Shown here piece after piece: positions 32,189 to 40,361 of a DNA stretch of 64,000 bases; the stretch's first letter is position 1, and each line of letters opens with the position of its first letter. The notes beneath the pieces are model-generated. The model had not been told where the DNA came from. It made no database searches and saw nothing but the letters and a program-made list of their open reading frames with translations. Made by a program: the position numbers and the translations under genes. Source of the stretch: Pseudomonas fluorescens. Its GTDB lineage: Bacteria; Pseudomonadota; Gammaproteobacteria; Pseudomonadales; Pseudomonadaceae. The DNA lies in the NCBI RefSeq assembly GCF_902498195.1, contig NZ_CABVIY010000007.1, forward strand, positions 372,001-436,000, written 5' to 3'.

Positions 32189-34312
32189 GTGTCATTGGGT
32201 TCGCCTTCACCCCGCTCGCCGCTGGTACTGGCACTGGTCTTCAGCTCGCCATCGCTGGCCGACGACCTGTTTCTCGACAGCGATCCGCTGCCGCCCGTGC
32301 TGACGGCCACGCGCCTGAAGCAGTCGCCGGCGGCCGTGCCGGGAAGCATGACGGTGATCGACAACGCCCTGATCACCGCCAGCGGCGCCCGTGACCTCAG
32401 TGAAGTGCTGCGACTGGTGCCGGGCATGATGGTCGGCCACATCAGCGGCAATCAGGCGACGGTGAACTACCACGGCACCAATGCCACCGCAGCGCGACGC
32501 ATGCAGGTGCTGATCGATGGCCGCTCGGTCTACCGCGCCGGCCTGGCCACCGTGGACTGGAGCGAAATTCCGGTGGCGCTGGAAGACATCGAGCGCATCG
32601 AAGTCTTCCGCGGCCCGAACACCGTCAGTTATGGCGCCAATGCGTTGATGGCGGTGGTCAACGTCATCACGCGCCATCCGGCGGACAGCCACGGTACGCG
32701 GATGAAAGTCACCCGCGGCCAGCGCGGCATCGACGATTTTTACGCCAGCCAGGGCGTGGGTTGGGATGACGGTGACTTGCGTCTGTCGCTGTCCGGCCAG
32801 CAGGACGACGGCTTCGACACCGACCGTAATGGCGCCGACTTCCGTGACAGCCGCCGCTTGAACCGCTTCAACCTGGCCGTCAGCCAGACACTCAACGAAA
32901 GGCAAAACATCGATTGGCAATTGAACGCCAAGGAAGGCAGCAACCAGCGTCCCTACACCTACCGCCCGGTGTTTTCAGGGACGACAAGTTCCGGGAACAA
33001 TTCCGACGTCAGCGCCAAGGATTACGCCGGTTCGCTGCGCTGGAACCTCGACATCAATCCCGATCACACCCTGTACATCCAGGGCTCGGCCCAGCATTGG
33101 GACCGTCAGCAAAACTGGCGCGCCTGTGATGCCGAGGTTTCGTTCAGCCCGCAGTTGACTGAACTGTGGCAACTCGACCCGAACTACACCGAACGCCTGG
33201 CACGCAACATCGAGCATTTCGCCGGCTCCGCTGCACCTGCCGGCGACCCCGCCCGCCAGGCCTTGGCCAATCAGGTGCTCGACCAATGGCGCAACGGCGC
33301 CCGCCAGACCGTTTGCGGCAACATCGACCAAAGCACCCGTGAATCACGCTACGACCTGGAACTGCAGGACACCCTGAGCCTGTCCGATAGCCTGCGGCTG
33401 GTCAGCGGCGTGAACTATCGTTACGACCGGGCAGATTCCGAGACCTACTTCAATGGCATCCTCGATGACACGACCTGGCGGGCGTTCGGCCAACTTGAGT
33501 GGCGCGCCAGCGAACACTGGCTGCTACAGGGCGGCGCCATGTTCGAAGACACCCGGTTGATCGGCAGTTCGCTGACCCCACGGGTGGCGGTCAACTACCT
33601 GATCAATCCACGCCACGGTGTGCGCGCGGTGTATTCCGAAGCCATCCGTTCGCCGGACATGTTCGAGAACAGCGTCAACTGGAGCTACCGCGTCACGGGG
33701 CTCAGTCCTGGTGCGTATGGCCAGTCCAGCGCCCGCTATTTCGTCAAGACCCGTGGCCCTGGCGACCTCGATCAGGAACACATGCGTTCACGGGAACTGG
33801 GCTACAACGGCTACTTTGCCGAGTGGCGGCTGGCGGTCGACCTGAAGCTGTTCCATGACGAGATCACCGGCATGATCAGCGAGCCGCTGCGCAACAATCA
33901 GTTCATTGCGAGCAATGCCAACACGGCGCGTTATTCGGGCGCCGAAACCCAGCTTGACTGGAGAATCGGCCAGGCCGACCGGCTGCGCCTGACCTATGCC
34001 TACGTCGACGCCGACGCGAGCAATCCGCAGGACGAACTGCAGACGGCACGCAACAGCGGGTCCGCCGGTTGGTTGCGAGACTGGGGTTACGGCTGGAATA
34101 GCGCCCTCTTCTACTATGGTGATGATGCGCTCAATGGCTATCGCTTCGAGCGCGTCGACACACGCATCGCCAAACGCATCGGCCTGGGCAAGGCCAGCCT
34201 GGAACTGGCCGGCGTACTCCAGCAACGCCTGGACAATCAGCCCACCACTTTCATCGACAATCGCTACGATGAGCGACGCGTGATGTACGTCAGCGCGGAG
34301 CTGGCGTTTTAA
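32189..34312 (+). CDS. TonB-dependent outer-membrane receptor
   Basis: About 707 residues: signal peptide 1-24 (SLGSPSPRSPLVLALVFSSP), then a plug domain (TVIDNALITASGARDLSEVL, RIEVFRGPNTVSYGANALMAVVNVI) and a barrel ending in F (VSAELAF). No N-terminal signalling extension is present, so it is not a classical trans-signalling receptor. The start is a GTG at 32189, with AAGGA six bases upstream; an in-frame ATG at 32156 has no ribosome-binding site. Ligand unknown (siderophore, cobalamin, sugar or peptide are all possible). It is followed, one base apart, by a periplasmic binding-like gene and then a hybrid kinase. Confidence 0.88.
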   Translation: MSLGSPSPRSPLVLALVFSSPSLADDLFLDSDPLPPVLTATRLKQSPAAVPGSMTVIDNALITASGARDLSEVLRLVPGMMVGHISGNQATVNYHGTNATAARRMQVLIDGRSVYRAGLATVDWSEIPVALEDIERIEVFRGPNTVSYGANALMAVVNVITRHPADSHGTRMKVTRGQRGIDDFYASQGVGWDDGDLRLSLSGQQDDGFDTDRNGADFRDSRRLNRFNLAVSQTLNERQNIDWQLNAKEGSNQRPYTYRPVFSGTTSSGNNSDVSAKDYAGSLRWNLDINPDHTLYIQGSAQHWDRQQNWRACDAEVSFSPQLTELWQLDPNYTERLARNIEHFAGSAAPAGDPARQALANQVLDQWRNGARQTVCGNIDQSTRESRYDLELQDTLSLSDSLRLVSGVNYRYDRADSETYFNGILDDTTWRAFGQLEWRASEHWLLQGGAMFEDTRLIGSSLTPRVAVNYLINPRHGVRAVYSEAIRSPDMFENSVNWSYRVTGLSPGAYGQSSARYFVKTRGPGDLDQEHMRSRELGYNGYFAEWRLAVDLKLFHDEITGMISEPLRNNQFIASNANTARYSGAETQLDWRIGQADRLRLTYAYVDADASNPQDELQTARNSGSAGWLRDWGYGWNSALFYYGDDALNGYRFERVDTRIAKRIGLGKASLELAGVLQQRLDNQPTTFIDNRYDERRVMYVSAELAF

Positions 34313-34313
34313 G

Positions 34314-35246
34314 ATGGCCCGTCGTCAGACACGCAAGAGGCCAGGTGCCGGTCGCCTGCTGGCGATGCTGTGCCTGCTGTTCAGCGGCTGGCTGAGCGGT
34401 CTGCCAGCCAACGCCGCGGACATTCTGTTGACGGGCACCGAAGACAGCCCCGGCGTGCAATCCTTCGTCCAGGCCCTGCGCGAGTTGCGCCCTGGCGATC
34501 ACGTGCATTTCAAGCCGCTGGCCGACCTGCCGTCACCGGGAAAACTCGCGGGCGATCTGCGTCTGATTCTGCTCGACTTGCCGAGCCTGGACTGGCGCCT
34601 TCAGGAAACCCGGGGCCCGGCGACGCTGGTGCTGCGTATCAGCCGCCTGCAAGCACGACAACACCTGGGTGAAAACCCGCCCCCGCACCTCAGCCTGCTA
34701 TGGAGCGACCCGCCGCTGGAGCGCCAATTGCGCCTGACCCGAATCCTCTTGCCGCAGATCAAGCGGGTCGGCGTGCTGTATGACGATCACAGCGAATTCC
34801 TGTTGAACGAGTTGCGCAGGAGCGCTCATGCCCTGGGGCTCGAAGTGGTGACCGAGCGCTGGGACAACACCCATGACAGCCGCCCGTTGCAATCCTTGTT
34901 GAGCAACAGCGATGTACTGCTGGGCCTGGATGATCCCGACCTGTACAACCCCAAAACCGTCAAGAACCTGCTGCTGAGCAGCTACTCGCGGCAGTTGGCG
35001 CTGATCGGCCCCAATGCCGGCTTCGTCAGGGCCGGCAGCCTGGCCAGCACGTACAGCGATCAGAGCGATTGGCTGGCCATTCTCGATGAACTGCTCAGCC
35101 AGCCACCTGCCACGTGGCCGCGCACTTATTATCCACCTCGCTTCAAAGTCTCAAGCAATCCGCAGGTGGCTCGCTCATTAGGTATTGAACAGATCAACGA
35201 AGCATCTGTCGCAACACTGTTGGCTGAGAGAGAACGCCGCCCATGA
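34314..35246 (+). CDS. Periplasmic binding-like protein (ABC_sub_bind type)
   Basis: 310-residue precursor with a basic N-terminus and signal peptide (about 1-34, ending LPANA). The mature part resembles the ABC_sub_bind periplasmic fold: LLTGTEDSPGVQSFVQAL, IKRVGVLYDDHSEFLLNEL, LLGLDDPDLYNPKTVKNLLLS and GPNAGFVRAG. No ABC permease or ATPase gene lies nearby, so it is probably a sensing partner rather than a transport subunit. It starts one base after the receptor stop and overlaps the kinase start by four bases. Confidence 0.8.
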   Translation: MARRQTRKRPGAGRLLAMLCLLFSGWLSGLPANAADILLTGTEDSPGVQSFVQALRELRPGDHVHFKPLADLPSPGKLAGDLRLILLDLPSLDWRLQETRGPATLVLRISRLQARQHLGENPPPHLSLLWSDPPLERQLRLTRILLPQIKRVGVLYDDHSEFLLNELRRSAHALGLEVVTERWDNTHDSRPLQSLLSNSDVLLGLDDPDLYNPKTVKNLLLSSYSRQLALIGPNAGFVRAGSLASTYSDQSDWLAILDELLSQPPATWPRTYYPPRFKVSSNPQVARSLGIEQINEASVATLLAERERRP

Positions 35247-37144
35247 CCTTCCGTCGCCGTTGGGACATCAACACCCGGACCCAGCTCATCAGCCTTGGCC
35301 CTGCCCTGCTGTTGACGTTGCTGTTGATCAGCTTCTTTACCTTCGTGCGCATTCAGGATCTGCGCCAGGAGCTCCATCACACCGGCCAACTGATCGCCAA
35401 CCAACTGGCCCCGGCCACCGAGTACGGGGTGATCTCCGGCAACAATGAGGTGCTGGAAAGCCTGCTCAAGGCAACGCTGGCCACGCCTAACGTGCGGTTT
35501 CTGGAGATCCAGGACAGCGCCAACCGAATCCTGGTGTATGTCGAACAACCGTCGGCCCATCACGCCAGGCCGCATCAGGTCGAAGTGTTCCAGGCGCCGG
35601 TGCGGCTGCAACGGATCCCGTTACACAATGATTTCTTCCAGAACAGCAAAGTCGCCACCAGCGCGCCCACCGAGGATTACCTGGGCCGGGTGATCGTCGG
35701 GCTGTCCAACGATGCCTTCAGCCAGCGCCAGCAGGAGATCCTGCTCAAGGCCGGGATTCTGGCGCTGTTCGCCCTGCTGTTTACCTTCGTGCTCGCCCGG
35801 CGCCTGGCCGGTAGCCTGTCGCAACCGATCCGTGACATCGGCAACGCCGTCAAGGCGATCCAGGATGGCGACTACAAAACTCCGCTGCCGATTGTCGACG
35901 ACACGGAACTGGGTGCCCTGTCGCAGCACATCAATAACCTGGCCAGCGGCCTGGAACAGGCCAGCCGCGAGCAGCATCAAGCCATGGCGCAACTGATCCA
36001 GACCCGTGAGGAAGCGGAAAAGGCCAACAGCGCCAAATCCGATTTCCTCGCCATGATGAGCCACGAACTGCGCACGCCAATGAATGGCGTACTGGGCATG
36101 CTGCAATTGCTGGAAACCACCGACATGACCCCGGAGCAAGTCGAATACGCGGCACTGGCGTCGGAGTCCACCGAACATCTGCTCAAAGTCATCAACGACA
36201 TTCTGGATTTCTCGCGCATCGAACGCTCGGAACTGGAACTGGAACACATTCCGTTCAACCTCGCCGACCTGATCGGCGCCTGCGCCCAGTCGTTCCAGCA
36301 CAGTGCCGCACAACGCGGGCTTGATCTGCAATTGCAGGTTCCCGAGGACATGAAGGCCTTGCAGGTTCAGGGCGACCCGACGCGAATCCGGCAGATTCTG
36401 GTGAACCTGGTCGGCAACGCACTGAAGTTCACCGAGCAGGGCCGCGTGTCCATCGAGCCGCAGTGGCAATCCCTGGATCACGAACTGCTGTGGTTCACCT
36501 GCACCGTGCGCGACAGCGGGATCGGCATTGCCGCCCAGAGCCTGGAGTTGATGTTCAACGCGTTTCAGCAGGCCGACAGCTCAATTTCAAGACGTTACGG
36601 CGGCACGGGGCTGGGCCTGCCGATTGCCCGCACCCTCGCCGAGCGCATGGGCGGTACGTTGCGCGCGCAGAGCGAAGAAGGGCGTGGCTCGGTGTTCACC
36701 CTGGAAATTCCGCTGGCGCTCTATCAACAGCCCCTGCCCTTGCTGGCACCTCGCGCGCCGACGGGCAATGGCGCGGGTGAAGGCCGCAATGTCCTGCTGG
36801 TCGAAGACAATCGGGTCAACCAGACCGTGATCGAAGCCATGTTGCGCAGCCTGGGCTTTACTGTCAGCGTCGCCGTCGATGGCGCGCAGGCGGTGCGCAG
36901 TGCCGAGAGCCTGGCGTTCGAAGCGATTCTGATGGATTGCCGGTTGCCGGTGATCGACGGCTACGAGGCCACCCGGCAGATTCGCCGGCTGCCCGGTTGC
37001 GTCGACTTGCCGATCATTGCCCTGACCGCCAATGCCTTGCAGGGCGACCGCGAGGCCTGTTTGTCGGCAGGGATGAACGATTACCTGGCCAAGCCCTTCA
37101 AACGTAATGATCTTCAGCAAATTCTGCAGCGCTGGGTGCAGTAG
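35243..37144 (+). CDS. Hybrid sensor histidine kinase (PA1611-type)
   Basis: 633 residues. TM1 about 13-35 and TM2 about 165-190 flank a periplasmic sensor region; HAMP follows, then HisKA with His274 (MSHELRTPMNG), HATPase (NLVGNALKFTE, GTGLGLPIARTLAERMGG) and a receiver with Asp565 (ILMDCRLPVIDG). There is no Hpt domain. Position next to fabA-fabB and domain order match P. aeruginosa PA1611, which phosphorylates HptB and binds RetS to affect Gac/Rsm output. The match rests on synteny and architecture. The start overlaps the periplasmic-protein stop (ATGA), so the three proteins are made together. Confidence 0.9.
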   Translation: MTFRRRWDINTRTQLISLGPALLLTLLLISFFTFVRIQDLRQELHHTGQLIANQLAPATEYGVISGNNEVLESLLKATLATPNVRFLEIQDSANRILVYVEQPSAHHARPHQVEVFQAPVRLQRIPLHNDFFQNSKVATSAPTEDYLGRVIVGLSNDAFSQRQQEILLKAGILALFALLFTFVLARRLAGSLSQPIRDIGNAVKAIQDGDYKTPLPIVDDTELGALSQHINNLASGLEQASREQHQAMAQLIQTREEAEKANSAKSDFLAMMSHELRTPMNGVLGMLQLLETTDMTPEQVEYAALASESTEHLLKVINDILDFSRIERSELELEHIPFNLADLIGACAQSFQHSAAQRGLDLQLQVPEDMKALQVQGDPTRIRQILVNLVGNALKFTEQGRVSIEPQWQSLDHELLWFTCTVRDSGIGIAAQSLELMFNAFQQADSSISRRYGGTGLGLPIARTLAERMGGTLRAQSEEGRGSVFTLEIPLALYQQPLPLLAPRAPTGNGAGEGRNVLLVEDNRVNQTVIEAMLRSLGFTVSVAVDGAQAVRSAESLAFEAILMDCRLPVIDGYEATRQIRRLPGCVDLPIIALTANALQGDREACLSAGMNDYLAKPFKRNDLQQILQRWVQ

Positions 37145-37242
37145 TACAGGCCTTTCGAGCATCTGCGACTGGCGTGAAAGGCGAAAGTGCGGCAGTCTTA
37201 GGCACCCGAACAGGCCCTAAAAGGGGCTTGAATAAAAATTTC

Positions 37243-37260
37243 AGTGCACAAGTGTACATT
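37243..37260. promoter_or_regulatory. Candidate DesT-like operator upstream of fabA
   Basis: AGTGCACAAGTGTACATT contains TGCACA-AG-TGTACA, an imperfect palindrome. The pattern agrees with the DesT site AGTG-AC-TGT-A-T at most conserved positions I recall. DesT controls unsaturated fatty acid synthesis, including fabAB, in P. aeruginosa. It lies 132 bases before fabA. Treat as a candidate. Confidence 0.4.
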
Positions 37261-37391
37261 CATGTCCTTGGTGCTGTGACTTTCACCACAACGCAATAGT
37301 CTATGAGTAGGCTGCCGGTTCGAGGCATGAACGCTTCGATCGGCCGGGAAGATTTGCCCCACCTGCCGCATGGGACTATTGAGGAGCTCGC

Positions 37392-37907
37392 ATGACCAAA
37401 CAAAACGCCTTTACCCGGGAAGACCTGCTGCGCTGCAGTCGCGGTGAGCTGTTCGGCCCAGGTAACGCGCAACTGCCCGCCCCGAACATGCTGATGGTTG
37501 ATCGCATCACCCTGATCAGCGAAGAGGGTGGCAAGTATGGCAAAGGTGAATTGGTCGCAGAGCTGGATATCACTCCGGACCTGTGGTTCTTCGCTTGCCA
37601 CTTCGAGGGCGATCCGGTGATGCCGGGCTGCCTGGGCCTCGACGCCATGTGGCAACTGGTCGGCTTCTTCCTCGGCTGGCAGGGCCTGCCGGGCCGCGGT
37701 CGCGCCCTGGGTTCGGGCGAAGTGAAATTCTTTGGCCAGGTCCTGCCGACCGCCAAGAAAGTCACCTATAACATCCATATCAAGCGCGTCCTCAAGGGCA
37801 AGCTGAACCTGGCCATCGCCGACGGTTCGGTCACTGTCGACGGTCGCGAAATCTACACCGCCGAAGGCCTCCGGGTCGGCGTGTTCACCTCCACTGACAA
37901 CTTCTAA
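37392..37907 (+). CDS. fabA: 3-hydroxydecanoyl-ACP dehydratase/isomerase FabA
   Basis: 171-residue dimeric enzyme that dehydrates 3-hydroxydecanoyl-ACP and isomerises the product to the cis-3 form, the branch point for unsaturated fatty acids. Catalytic His70 and Asp84 are visible in HFEGDPVMPGCLGLDAMWQL. The length equals the family norm. GAGGAGC before ATG supports the start. fabB follows 11 bases later in the usual fabAB pair. A possible DesT-type operator lies upstream. The preceding kinase gene ends 247 bases away, so fabA has its own promoter. Confidence 0.98.
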   Translation: MTKQNAFTREDLLRCSRGELFGPGNAQLPAPNMLMVDRITLISEEGGKYGKGELVAELDITPDLWFFACHFEGDPVMPGCLGLDAMWQLVGFFLGWQGLPGRGRALGSGEVKFFGQVLPTAKKVTYNIHIKRVLKGKLNLAIADGSVTVDGREIYTAEGLRVGVFTSTDNF

Positions 37908-37918
37908 GGGTTATCCGC

Positions 37919-39139
37919 ATGCGCCGCGTCGTTATCACTGGTCTGGGCATTGTTTCGTGCCTGGGCAATGACAAAGAGACCGTCTCCGCCAACCTGCGTG
38001 CAAGCCGCCCTGGCATCCGGTTCAACCCGGAATATGCCGAAATGGGTCTGCGTAGCCAGGTTTCCGGCTCCATCGACCTTAACCTTGAAGAACTGATCGA
38101 TCGCAAGATCTATCGCTTCGTCGGCCACGCAGCGGCTTACGCCTACCTGGCCATGAAAGACGCCATCACCGACTCCGGCCTGACCGAAGAGCAAGTGTCC
38201 AACCCGCGTACCGGCCTGATCGCCGGTTCCGGTGGCGCCTCCACGCTGAACCAGATGGAAGCGCTGGACATCCTGCGCGAGAAAGGCGTCAAGCGCGTCG
38301 GCCCATACCGTGTAACGCGGACCATGAGCAGCACCGTTTCCGCTTGCCTGGCCACCCCGTTCAAGATCAAGGGCCTGAACTACTCCATCGCTTCTGCCTG
38401 CGCCACCAGTGCCCACTGCATCGGTACCGCCATGGAACAGATCCAGATGGGCAAGCAGGACATCGTGTTCGCCGGCGGCGGTGAAGAAGAACACTGGAGC
38501 CAGTCGTTCCTGTTCGACGCCATGGGCGCCCTGTCCAGCAAGCGCAACGACACCCCGGAACAAGCCTCCCGCGCCTACGATGCCGACCGTGACGGTTTCG
38601 TCATCGCCGGTGGCGGTGGCATGGTCGTGGTCGAGGAGCTGGAACACGCCCTGGCCCGTGGCGCGAAGATCTACGCGGAAATCGTTGGCTACGGCGCGAC
38701 GTCCGACGGCTACGACATGGTCGCCCCAAGCGGCGAGGGCGCGATCCGCTGCATGCAGCAGGCGCTGTCCACGGTCGACACCCCGATCGACTACCTGAAC
38801 ACCCACGGCACCTCGACCCCGGTCGGCGACGTCGCGGAAATGAAAGGTGTGCGTGAAGTGTTCGGCGACAAGGCGCCGGCCATCAGCTCCACCAAGAGCC
38901 TGTCGGGTCACTCCCTGGGCGCCGCCGGCGTTCACGAAGCGATCTACTGCATGCTGATGATGGAAGGCAACTTCATTGCCGGCTCCGCCAATATCGACGA
39001 GCTGGACCCTGAAGTGGCCGACCTGCCGGTGCTGACCAAGACCCGCGAAAACGCCACCATCAACACCGTGATGAGCAACAGCTTCGGTTTCGGTGGCACC
39101 AATGCCACGCTGGTACTGAAGCGCTGGGAAGGCAAGTAA
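37919..39139 (+). CDS. fabB: 3-oxoacyl-ACP synthase I FabB
   Basis: 406-residue condensing enzyme that elongates the cis-unsaturated product of FabA. The Cys-His-His triad is seen in IASACATSAH (Cys161), NTHGTSTPVGD and SLSGHSLGAAG. Length matches FabB. Second gene of fabAB. AAGGGTTATCCGC precedes the ATG. A strong terminator begins 24 bases after the stop codon. Confidence 0.98.
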   Translation: MRRVVITGLGIVSCLGNDKETVSANLRASRPGIRFNPEYAEMGLRSQVSGSIDLNLEELIDRKIYRFVGHAAAYAYLAMKDAITDSGLTEEQVSNPRTGLIAGSGGASTLNQMEALDILREKGVKRVGPYRVTRTMSSTVSACLATPFKIKGLNYSIASACATSAHCIGTAMEQIQMGKQDIVFAGGGEEEHWSQSFLFDAMGALSSKRNDTPEQASRAYDADRDGFVIAGGGGMVVVEELEHALARGAKIYAEIVGYGATSDGYDMVAPSGEGAIRCMQQALSTVDTPIDYLNTHGTSTPVGDVAEMKGVREVFGDKAPAISSTKSLSGHSLGAAGVHEAIYCMLMMEGNFIAGSANIDELDPEVADLPVLTKTRENATINTVMSNSFGFGGTNATLVLKRWEGK

Positions 39140-39162
39140 TCTCCCGCTGCTGAGCCGTACAT

Positions 39163-39198
39163 GAAAACGCCCCGACTGGTTCGGGGCGTTTTTTTTCG
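39163..39198 (+). terminator. Rho-independent terminator of fabAB
   Basis: AAAACGCCCCGA, loop CTGG, TTCGGGGCGTTTT, with eight T. Long GC-rich stem and strong T-run, 24 bases past fabB. Confidence 0.93.
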
Positions 39199-39219
39199 TC
39201 CTTCAAAAACACAACCCCC

Positions 39220-39309
39220 TGTGGGAGCGAGCCTGCTCGCGAAAGCGGTCTGACAGATACATTGATGGTGGATGTGACGCCGTCTTCGCGAGCAGGCTCG
39301 CTCCCACAG
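39220..39309. repeat. REP pair (family A variant)
   Basis: TGTGGGAGCGAGCCTGCTCGC with inverted copy ending GGCTCGCTCCCACA. The variant core GAGCGAGCCTGCTCGC is as at 12385. It lies downstream of the fabAB terminator. Confidence 0.93.
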
Positions 39310-39531
39310 GTTTTGCATCCGTCCGAGGTTTTCATCGTCATGAACATGAAGCTTTTGTCATGAAACCAAACGCCCTGCGACGCAATGTCGCGGATTACGC
39401 GGGCTGCAGGACTGTTTCCATTTCTGCAAGAAACCCTTTCCAATCTCAGCCGTTTACTTAGCAGGCTAACAAAACCTATAACAGAGTCCTGCACACGCCT
39501 TGCTGCAGATAATAGAGATTGGAGCTAGCAG

Positions 39532-39720
39532 ATGACTGTAAAAGTAACTGAACGCGACGATTCACATATGTCCCATGAAGGCATCGCTGCCGGCCTCCGG
39601 ATCTGGGATGTGTACCAACAGGACCTGCTGGTCGGGATGTTCCATTCCGAGAAAGACGCCCACAACTACAAGGCAGAACTGGAAACCCTGGAGCAGCAAC
39701 GAGAACGACGCTCCGCTTGA
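39532..39720 (+). CDS. Small 62-residue protein of unknown function
   Basis: 62-codon frame starting MTVKVTERDDSHMSHEGIAA. The charged soluble sequence includes LRIWDVYQQDLLVGMFHSEKDAH and a Glu/Gln/Arg-rich end, probably alpha-helical. No signal peptide or membrane segment. TTGGAGCTAGCAG before ATG gives a GGAG site. A perfect hairpin follows 17 bases after the stop, shared with the converging DUF2058 gene. No function known. Confidence 0.75.
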   Translation: MTVKVTERDDSHMSHEGIAAGLRIWDVYQQDLLVGMFHSEKDAHNYKAELETLEQQRERRSA

Positions 39721-39737
39721 GCAATGACCGCATTGAA

Positions 39738-39773
39738 AACGACAAACCCCGCCATGAGCGGGGTTTGTCGTTG
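39738..39773. terminator. Bidirectional terminator
   Basis: AACGACAAACCCCGC, loop CATGA, GCGGGGTTTGTCGTT. Perfect 15-base stem between converging genes (62-residue ORF and DUF2058). The T-run is short and interrupted (TTGTT) on the right, so efficiency is uncertain. Confidence 0.8.
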
Positions 39774-39790
39774 TTACCGTCTTTGACGGC

Positions 39791-40333
39791 TTACCACATC
39801 AGATCGTCCGGGATCTGATAGGCCGCGTACGGATCGTCTTCCGCGGCGACTTCCTCGGTCTGCACATTCAGCTGCACGATACGCTGCGGATCACGCTCCT
39901 GGATCTTCAGGGCCGCTTCACGAGGAATCACCTCATAGCCGCCAGCGTGATGCACGATCGCCAGCGAGCCGTTGCTGAGCTTGTTGCGCATCAGCGTATT
40001 GACCGACAGGCGCTTGACCTTCTTGTCGTCGACGAAGTTGTAGTAGTCCTCGGTCGTCAACTTCGGCAGGCGCGTCGCTTCGATCAACTGCTTGATCTGC
40101 GCGACACGGGCCTTGGCCTCGGCTTTTTCCTGCTGCTGGCGGTTGAGCTCCTGGTCGCGCTTGACCTTCTCGGCCATGGCTTCCTGGGCAGCGCGCTGCT
40201 GGGAATCGTCAAGTTCGATCTGGCCCTTGTGGGCCAGGCGCTGTTGCTTCTGTTTGTCTTTGCTGACCTGCTTGGCCTGCTTCTGGTTGACCAGCCCTGC
40301 TTTGAGCAACTGGTCGCGAAGGGAAATGCTCAT
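39791..40333 (-). CDS. DUF2058 family protein (YaiL-like)
   Basis: 180-residue highly charged protein: N-terminal MSISLRDQLLKAGLVNQKQAKQ, a long Lys/Gln/Glu coiled-coil stretch (about 20-85), then TTEDYYNFVDDKKVKRLSV and IVHHAGGYEVIPREAALKI. Matches the DUF2058/YaiL family, often named a nucleoprotein or polynucleotide-associated protein on weak grounds. Function unknown. It lies 28 bases downstream of mazG in the same direction, so possibly cotranscribed. Confidence 0.87.
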   Translation of the reverse strand: MSISLRDQLLKAGLVNQKQAKQVSKDKQKQQRLAHKGQIELDDSQQRAAQEAMAEKVKRDQELNRQQQEKAEAKARVAQIKQLIEATRLPKLTTEDYYNFVDDKKVKRLSVNTLMRNKLSNGSLAIVHHAGGYEVIPREAALKIQERDPQRIVQLNVQTEEVAAEDDPYAAYQIPDDLMW

Positions 40334-40361
40334 GGTGCTTATTACTCACTTAGGCAACTGC

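Larger units (their letters stand above)
39140..39531. other. Intergenic region between fabB and a small ORF
   Basis: This 392-base region holds the fabAB terminator (39163-39198) and a REP pair (39220-39309). From 39310 to 39531 no supported gene was seen. A 33-codon frame at 39360 has no ribosome-binding site. The promoter of the 62-residue gene must lie in the last 200 bases, but I could not place it. Confidence 0.6.

Noticed and set aside
34314..35246. Periplasmic protein as part of an ABC importer
   Set aside because: No permease or ATPase gene lies in the operon; the coupling is to a kinase and a receptor.
39360..39461. 33-codon frame upstream of the 62-residue ORF
   Set aside because: No ribosome-binding site and no recognisable sequence; probably chance.
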